Of a DNA stretch of 26,859 nt, positions 1 through 8,100 are shown in pieces. The notes below the pieces were generated by a model, which had not been told where the DNA came from, did not search any database, and saw only the letters and a program-made list of their open reading frames with translations. Location: NCBI GenBank assembly GCA_008931825.1, contig QXVZ01024242.1, forward strand, positions 1 through 26,859. Direction: 5' to 3'. Within the stretch, counting starts at the first letter, position 1. The number at the start of each line of letters is the position of its first letter. This DNA is from Phallusia fumigata (Eukaryota; Chordata; Ascidiacea; Phlebobranchia; Ascidiidae). A program made the translations under genes and the position numbers.

Positions 1-1143
1 TCATTTGGTAATCCTTCCAGCTCAGCATTTGTCCCAGAGCATGAGACTGTTCTTAAACGCCCTGCAGAGCATGATTGCCCTTCAACATCAGTTGGTGTTA
101 GTCAAGTAAGTGCAGCAACTGAGCACTTGCAAATTCTTGATGAAAGGGAGACGTCAATCATAAACCAAGTTTCCGAGGCTGATGAACCAGCTGAGGAGGA
201 AGGTAGCATCAGCAATGATGGCACTGCAAACAGATTTCAGGATAATGGGCCTAGTGTTAACTATTCCTCTGTGCAGAAGGATGAAACTTCCTACAAAATG
301 AAAAGAAACCCATGCGGCATTTGTTTGATAATCAACAACGAAAAGTTTGAAACTAATTTGAATGCTGATGAGGTTATTAGGCGTGCCAAGATCAACAGCA
401 GTGAATACCCAGTTGCCAACACTATGTTGAAGGATCGTGTCGGCAGCCAGGAAGATTTGAAGAGCTTGACCCATTTGTTTAAGTCCTTTGGCTTTGATGT
501 GAGAACCTACAAGGACTTGGACCAACGCCAGATAAAAAAGACTGTCTATGAATACAGCAAACAGGATCACTCATCATATGACTGTTTTGTTTGTGTAATT
601 ATGTCACACGGTCTCGAGGGACAGATATATGGTGTTGATGGGATGTCTGTGCCTGTGGCCCAAATTCACAAAGCCTTTATCCCCGAGAAATGTCCCTCAC
701 TGGTCAACAAACCAAAACTGTTCTTTTTCCAAGCATGCCAAGGCGACAGACGGATGGGCGGGCACTCTGACAGGGGTATGGGAGGACACCCGATGGCCGA
801 TGTGGAAACTGATTCCCATTTCCCTATGCCCGAAGTTGACAACACCACACCAAGTCAAGCAGATTTCTTAGTGAGTCACTCAACAGTTCCAGGATTTCTA
901 TCCTACAGGCACAAGGTAGACGGAAGCTGGTTTATCACAGCACTGGTGAAAAACTTGGAGCTGTACCATGACACAGATGATGTCCTTAGCATCATGATCA
1001 GGGTCAACAATGAAATGTCGAACAAACCATTCAAGCAAATGCCAATGCCGATTGCTACCTTGAGAAAGAAAGTCTTCTTCGCAAAGACAAAGCACACAGC
1101 TTTGCAAACAACAGTTGCTGAACCAACACTGGAAGATGCATAA
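1..1143 (+). CDS. Caspase-8/10-like initiator caspase, C-terminal part (5' partial)
   Basis: This is the catalytic part of a cysteine protease that cuts after Asp and starts apoptosis or related signalling in the cytoplasm. The frame is open from base 1 without a start Met, so the CDS enters from outside; 380 codons are visible before TAA (1141-1143). The p20 core begins near 298 (KMKRNPCGICLIINN). The catalytic His is in MSHG (codon 607-609) and the catalytic Cys in QACQGD (codon 736-738). Likely processing sites are VETD (802-813) and PEVD (829-840). The p10 part carries ADFLVSHSTVPGFLSYR and ends QMPMPIATLRKKVFF. QACQGD, VETD-S, the CPSL-KPK segment and TLRKK are typical of caspase-8/10 rather than effector caspases (usually QACRG). 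Residues 1-95 are a low-complexity acidic linker; death-effector or CARD domains would lie upstream. The catalytic region has no intron, unlike vertebrate CASP8. The family call is firm; exact orthology is not. Confidence 0.93.
   Translation, partial: SFGNPSSSAFVPEHETVLKRPAEHDCPSTSVGVSQVSAATEHLQILDERETSIINQVSEADEPAEEEGSISNDGTANRFQDNGPSVNYSSVQKDETSYKMKRNPCGICLIINNEKFETNLNADEVIRRAKINSSEYPVANTMLKDRVGSQEDLKSLTHLFKSFGFDVRTYKDLDQRQIKKTVYEYSKQDHSSYDCFVCVIMSHGLEGQIYGVDGMSVPVAQIHKAFIPEKCPSLVNKPKLFFFQACQGDRRMGGHSDRGMGGHPMADVETDSHFPMPEVDNTTPSQADFLVSHSTVPGFLSYRHKVDGSWFITALVKNLELYHDTDDVLSIMIRVNNEMSNKPFKQMPMPIATLRKKVFFAKTKHTALQTTVAEPTLEDA
745..792 (+). repeat. 24-bp tandem duplication in caspase inter-subunit linker
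   Basis: Two adjacent in-frame units encode DRRMGGHS and DRGMGGHP (745-768 and 769-792), directly after QACQG and before the VETD processing site. They differ at a few third positions and two residues. This lengthens the loop between large and small subunits. Confidence 0.8.
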
Positions 1144-1242
1144 AACGCTTGGTGCCCATTAAAACCAATTTAACTGGTGAATTAAATGCCCTGTGACATT
1201 TGCTTGTAATCAATGCCAAGATGATTTCCACTGTTAAAAACC

Positions 1243-1248
1243 AATAAA
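1243..1248 (+). terminator. Polyadenylation signal of the caspase gene
   Basis: A canonical AATAAA lies 100 bases after the caspase stop. A TG/T-rich stretch follows (1256-1300), as expected downstream of a cleavage site. It implies a short 3' UTR ending near 1260-1270. Confidence 0.75.
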
Positions 1249-1265
1249 TTTTCTGGCTTGTTGTG

Positions 1266-1690
1266 TAAATTGCTTGTTTGCCTATTATTTTAAATATTTT
1301 TTCATTTTTATTATGCATGTATATTTGCTTTTTTTGCATTGTGTTGAAGTTTACACTTGTATCACTAATATTTTTGACATTTTGTGTATCTGTACAACTA
1401 CTTAATTCACATGTGGACATGCCAGTACCCTTTGCCTTGTTCCACTTCTGATCAGCAGATAAATTGAAACTTCCCTTTTTCTTCTCATAAAATTGCCAGT
1501 CATGCCCATCATGAGGTTATTTCCCTTGATGTCATATGAATGTTTACTTTCTCCGCTGTTGACTAGAAGTGCTTTTAGACTATAAGTGCTCTGTTGTTAA
1601 CCAGAATGTGTTTTTTTACGTAAATTTGCTTTTGTTTGTACATGTGTAGCAGACTCTAGCCTCTGTGGCAATTAGGTGACCACTGTGTAG
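1266..1690. other. Intergenic spacer and putative ABCA promoter/5' UTR region
   Basis: This AT-rich stretch lies between the caspase poly(A) site and the ABCA start codon. I see no open frame with family similarity. A T-rich run ending in CTGTGTAG (1683-1690) just upstream of the start could be a 3' splice site, either of an untranslated first exon or for spliced-leader addition as occurs in tunicates. No clear TATA box can be assigned. Confidence 0.4.
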
Positions 1691-1691
1691 G

Positions 1692-1703
1692 ATGAGAAAG
1701 TAA
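1692..1703 (+). promoter_or_regulatory. Three-codon upstream ORF before ABCA start
   Basis: ATG AGA AAG TAA ends 8 bases before the main ATG at 1712. The upstream ATG has A at -3, a good initiation context. The main ATG has G at -3 and T at +4. If the transcript includes this stretch, initiation at the main ATG would need leaky scanning. An in-frame TAG at 1688-1690 sets the upstream limit of the main CDS. Confidence 0.4.
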
Positions 1704-1711
1704 ATCGGGGC

Positions 1712-2115
1712 ATGTTTTGGAAGCAACTTTACCTTCTTCTATGGAAGAACTACATTTTGAGAAAGCGACATCTTGTAAGTATTGTACATTCTTTTTTAAT
1801 ACTTATTCTTTTTTTAGATCTTTTTGAAAATAAAGTGTTTTTTTTACATTGTGTAAACTTAACATCAGACAAAACACAATTAATATCAGTTCAAAACCTA
1901 ACTGTAGTTTTTATTGGAATTTGTTTTTTTACCAAAAGAGTTTTTTAACTATTTATAATTTATAATATTGGCGCTGTGATTATATTATTAGATTCAAATG
2001 TACTTTATGTGTCTTTTGCAGCTGAGGACTGCAGTTGAAATCATATGGCCACTATTTCTGTTAGCAGTGTTGATTGCTATTCGCAAAACACAGGTCATTG
2101 AAACGAAGGGAGAAT
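1712..2115 (+). CDS. ABCA exons 1-2: N-terminus and TM1
   Basis: Exon 1 (1712-1774, ends in phase 0) encodes the family-typical start [19 protein letters not shown]. Exon 2 (2022-2115) encodes the first membrane helix, [17 protein letters not shown], and then the start of ECD1. The donors are GTAAGT and GTAAGC. The LLLWKN..LRKR signature just before TM1 is diagnostic for full-size ABCA proteins. Confidence 0.92.
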
Positions 2116-5100
2116 GTAAGCGACTTGTGTAAACCACTTAATTCGAAATAACATTTATCGCTGATATGTATTTCGTTCAGGTCATTACCCTGCAAGAGCC
2201 ATGCCCTCAGCTGGCGTGTATCCCTGGTTCAAAAGTCTGCTTTGTGACATTCAAAATCCCTGTTTCAGTATCCCGGTACCATCTGAAACACCTGGTCAAA
2301 TAAATAACCCCAATGAACTAAATGGGTAAATACAGCTTTCAATGTTTACGTGTGTATTTTTATGCCTACAGAGAAAAATGTTACCTGAATACATTGTTTG
2401 TTTTGAAACCATTCTTACTGGAGTTTTAGTTTCAATGGCAAATATACCACTACAGCATTTTTACGCTTTCTACCAGCTTATACATATGTATCGTTTGAAT
2501 TATAGGTCCTCTGATGCTTTGGTCAGTATTTTTAACCTACTCAATGACAATCTAACAAGTTTGGACAACCTTGGTCAACTCACAAACGATTTAACAACAT
2601 TGGCCAACTCTGCCCAGACTTCAATGGCCCAGTCAAACCAATCTGGTATGTCTACCAATAAACATATGTAAGAATATCAATTATTATACCGATATTAGTG
2701 TGTACCAACTAGTTTATAGTTAAAGATCAGTTTAAATCTAGTTCAATGTGTAGTTTGGTTTGTACATTTTCTGAAGGTTGTATTTTTCAGTTGTAAAAAC
2801 TTAACTATTCAATTTATGGCCATTGAGAAAGTTTTTACAGGTCTCTAAAACAAAAAAGTATGTTTACTTTCGTGTGACACACCGTAAACAGACAGGCCCT
2901 CATCGATCCAATTGTTCACATGCCAGTTAATCATTAACACATGCCCTAGCCTTGTGAAATACCTACTTGGATGACGTTATGACTTCTTATGTAACAAAAT
3001 CGACATAAAACTTTATTCTGTTTGTGCTCAGTTGTCTTATCATCACTTTTGAACAATCCTGAAACTTACTCTGCTTTTCTTACTGGGCGGCTTGCTTTGA
3101 AATCAGATATTGTTGCTACAATGGTCAATAGCAATGTGACTTTTGTACAAGTAAGTTGATTGAAAACTTACTGTGTGTGTTAAACCAATATTACAAGCAA
3201 CATCAGGTATTGACTGAAACTTTCAACATTGTATATAAACACAGAAGAACAGATAAACAAAGGTCTGTCATCAACAGCAAAAAACACTGCCAATTGGATA
3301 ACCTTTTAATTGTAGGCTGTAGGCCTTCCTGGAGCCCTTGGTACACGGGCCATAGTGTGCAATGCACCTGCTTTTGACTTCAATCTCCAAATCCCAGCAT
3401 CTGGTCCTTCCACTGTATCAGATGTGTCGACTGCCTTGTGCAGCCTCTCTGACAATAATCTGGCACTTTTGTCTAATGTAACTGCTAAGAACTTGGGCAA
3501 TGTCACCTCAATTACTGTCAAATTTGCTAAACAGGTTAGTTAACACTGCCCACATGTTTTTTATCATTTTTGAAAGTTTTAGAGTACAGCGCCTGTCTTT
3601 TTTCAGGGTATTAATGTTTTCAACCAATCAACATTCCAAAGTGAACAGTTTTTAGCAGCCCAAAAGAGGTTTGGTTCTGTTTTAACTGAACTTCAGGTTA
3701 TACAAGGTCCATTGCAAAACATTTTGAGCAGCGGAGCCCAGGGAATTTCAGCATACTCCGTTTTGTCGATAATTTTGGGTGTCGATGTTACTTCACCAAA
3801 TGCTGTTAATGTAAGCCTATTTTTTGGTTTCTTGAGTCTGCATTTGACCCTTTCTAAGTTTGTAAAAGCAAAGCATTTGGGTAACATACTTTATCATAAC
3901 CCAATCAATATGCCTAGTTTGAACACTTTAGGATGTGTTTTGCAGAATGTGTGCGGGCATCCACAAAACAAAACCACTGTCATTTCTGGGTTTTTGGATG
4001 GATATAATGACAGTTCATTGGGAATGGACTCAATTTTCAATGTAACCAAAATAAATCACACGTATGTAAAATCTTACACCTACAGACCATAGCTGGACAA
4101 ACATAACAGAAGTAATTTTTTAGTGACAATGCGGCTTTCTGCCAAAACCTGATTGATACATTCCAGAATAACTCTGAGTTGGCGATATTGTGGGACACTG
4201 TGAAACCTTTATTATTGGGTAAGAATTGTGCTTTGTTGTGAAAGTGGGTGGAATGGTGACCACTGAATGAAGTTGCCATAACCAGTCATAAAGTCAAAGT
4301 CGCTCTCAACTTTACACCAATATGAATTTTTTAGTTATCAAGTTGCCATAAATGTAGCAGTAACTAATGTTCAGTACTTTGATTCAACTTTTTTTGCAGG
4401 AAAAATCCCATTTGCTCCTGACACGCCACTGGTCAGGACAATAATCAAAGAAGCAAATGCTACTTTCCAGTCAATTGCTTTCCTAGAGAGCATAGGTGAA
4501 AATTGGCAGTCAACCAATGGTCCCGCTCTGTATCAAGAGCTAGAAAGTGGAGCGCTTGCAGAATCATTACGAGTAACAGTCCATACACATGACTAAGTCT
4601 GTCGATTCACTTTTCAAACTTTTTCTAATTTTAGACAGGTTTGAACAATCCAATAGTCGTGGATGTAATTATGACCCAAGCTAATATTACCGAGGCACAA
4701 GTGGAACAGCTAAAAACATTTCTGTCCAATGATGACAATCCAAATGACAACATCACAACGTGGAAGGACACATACAGGCAAATAAACGGACTTATGATAA
4801 TCATAACCAAGGTAGGATCTTTGTTCAACGCTGTCAACAGTAACACTTGAAAGATAAGTGTTGAAACCTGACACAATGTTTACTGTTTTGGTGATATTTG
4901 GTTTGCCACCATGTATTGTGTCTCCCAAAGCATGTATTATGTCATATTTAACCCTAGCGTCATTCAAGCCGACGTCATGTGAAACTTAATATGCTGCTTC
5001 CTGATTTTATTGTGCCTGCATGCACTTAGTTTTTCCCACAAAATGCATGCATGTTTTCTGACACGGATTTAAAAAAATTTACTGTTGGGATTAGTTGTCA

Positions 5101-8100
5101 CGTTTTGGCAATTAGTCAGATTCATCTGGTTTGGCTGTGATGACGTGGGTTTCAGTTTCTGTCCCCAAATGTATTCAAGTCAAGAAGTGTTGTCCCAAAA
5201 ACTTTAAACTTTAACAAAATGTTTAACATTTACAAGTCATATTTCTTAAATTTTTAGTTGCTTAGTTGCTTGGAACTAAACAAATTTGAAGGATTCAAAA
5301 CAGAACTTGAACTTGAAAAACAAGCTGTGACGCTTCTGAGTAACAACACCTTGTGGGGAGGTATGCTCACTGTCTTCTGAAAAAAATCACAACTCCCCAT
5401 TGGCAAACCCTTGTTTTTTGACAGGAATTGTATTTGTCTCCCCAACAGCCACTGATGAAATTATGCCTGATATTGTGAAATACAAAATTAGACAGGATTC
5501 TGGCACTGTCACATGGACTACATTTATTCAGAGATTGTACGTACTTTCCACTAACTGTAGACACATGCCTATATTTCAGTTGCTATGTTAGTTTGTTCTA
5601 GAAAGTCTATTAAAGTGAAAAAGGTCGCATCTGGCCTTTACTGTGTCAAGATAAAATAGGTAACAAACATTCATTTTGCTGCCGAAATAATTATCTGTCC
5701 TCTTAATTGAAATGTTGTGTTCTGTTATCTGCATGTCAAATGAAGTCATAAATCAAAGCCAGTTGGTGTGCGAATAATTTCTAATTGTATTTTAAACAAT
5801 TGTTGTTGAATATATTTTGCTGTTTCTGGTAATTGACATGATCCAAAATCAGTGTGTGTGTAATTCTTCAGTTTTTGGCGACCTGGTGCCGAAGCGGGCC
5901 GCAGCCGTGTGAAATACTACATTAGTGGTTTCGTCCATTTGCAAGATCTGATGGACTCTGCAATCCTACATATTTTCGGCAGCAACAGCAGCTGGGCTGA
6001 ACATTTCAACCCACTAGGCAGTTACCTACAGGTTATGCCGTACCCTTGCTATACAAGAGACAGGTGATTTTTAAAGCCTAATAGCAGAAATGGTTTCACT
6101 GCTTACAGCCAAAGCAGAGACAATGTAGCATCCATGGAAACCATTTCTGCTATGGCAAAACCTTTTTCTAGTTTTAAAGTGCTTTTTGGTAACAGCTATT
6201 GGATTCCTGGGGCTTATGATGATCCCACATCAATACTCATGGGTTACTATAATGGAGGTTTCCTTTTCTTACAAGACCTAATCGAAAATAGCATCATTCG
6301 CATTGTCACTGGTGCCAACAGCAGTGCAAACTACTCTGGAGCGTACATGCAGGAGTTTCCCTACCCTTGTTATTCATATGATGAGTAAGATTGGGCTTGT
6401 GCAGCCATGTGTGTGTGCCCAATCCAGTTTGCAAGTCAATTGCTCAAACTGCATGTGAATCATACACCAGTCATTTGGGGCTAAATAGAATCTAATTGTC
6501 TGTTCTTGCTACCATACAAATGTAAATTTTTCACTGGTAATTGTCACCAGCTAGTTGTCAAAGTTTCATTTTTGTATCCTACACTTTGGAGTACTGTTTC
6601 ATGACATGTCTATAATTTATCCACATGAAACTTCCAAAACCTTTGCTGTAAAGTCTTAGTCAATTTGCATTAATCTGATGTTGTCATCTGATATATGTTC
6701 AATACTATTGTAGGTAAAGTAATAGTACTGTGGTGCCTTGTAAAATACAAATAATGTTGCCATCCTGAAAGCAGATTAATTGCTCTGTGCCTAAATTTGG
6801 TGTTGCGTAATTCTTTGCAATGTAGCAGTCATGTTTGGCCTAGGTTGAACCAACGTTTTGTGCAGGTTTTTGGAATATCTTTCCTCACTGCTATCCTTGA
6901 TTATGACCCTGGCATGGATTTACTCTGTTTGTATAATTATTAAAAACATTGTTTATGAGAAGGAGCAAAGGCTAAAAGAGGTACATACTATTATTCTTGT
7001 TTTTTTATCAAACTGAAGTTTAACAAGTGCTTTTATTGCTACAGGTAATGAAAATGATGGGATTGAGCAATGGTGTACATTGGGTCGCATGGTTTATAAA
7101 TTCCTTTGTAATCATGTTTGTATCGATTGTCCTGATGGTCATAATACTCAAGGTAACACATTTTTCTTTCGTTTTACAAGGAATATTCTTGCTGTTCTAT
7201 TACATATTCTGTTTTTTTCTGTAGGCTGGAGCCATCACACCATTCAGCAACATGTTTATTATTCTTATGTGGTTGTGTTGTTTTGCATTCGCAACCATTG
7301 CACAGTGCTTTCTCATCAGCTGTTTTTTCTCAAAGTAAGTTTTGGTGTGTGTATTTATGATGGTGAAATGGCACTTCAGCTCTAAAAACACAAAAACCTT
7401 TGTTATTCTCGAAATAAGGCAAAAACTTTCTGTGCTTATTTCTTCTCATCAAATTTCTAGGGCAAACTTGGCAGCTGCATGTGGTGGCATTATCTACTTC
7501 TTGCTTTACATTCCATACAACATGGTGATAGCTTGGGATGATGAAATGACTTTATCAACAAAACTTGTTGCAGTAAGTTGTAGTTTGTCATACAAAGGGC
7601 TAATACTTTATTAACACTGCATATTTCTAAGACTCTTGGTAATGCTTCAGAACAGTACCCATTGCGATAACCTTCGGTATCTCTACTACCAACCTAAGTC
7701 AAATTTATGATCAAAGATGTTTTGTCCAGTGTCTCCTCTCCAACATCGCCTTTGGCTACGGAGCTGGCTACATATCGCAGTATGAAATGTCAGGGGACGG
7801 AGTTCAATTTAGCAACTGGGGTACCAGCCCCGACCCCCATGATCAGCTCAACTTTGCTATCACTCTCATTATGATGCTGGTCGATGCGGCACTATATTTA
7901 ATTCTTACCTGGTATTATAATTGATCTTGCGAACTGTTTCCTTGTGATTTTTCCCATTGGTTTAAAATNTATCACTCTCATTATGATGCTGGTCGATGCG
8001 GCACTATATTTAATTCTTACCTGGTATTATAATTGATCTTGCGAACTGTTTCCTTGTGATTTTTCCCATTGGTTTAAAATAAATATTCTAGGATACTGTA

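Noticed and set aside
154..570. Reverse-strand 138-residue open frame over the caspase
   Set aside because: It lies opposite a strongly conserved caspase domain, shows no motif, and is a shadow of that coding frame.
6083..6151. Intronic hairpin as a microRNA precursor
   Set aside because: The perfect stem is only 17 bp with a 39-base loop and an asymmetric inner stem, unlike a normal pre-miRNA.
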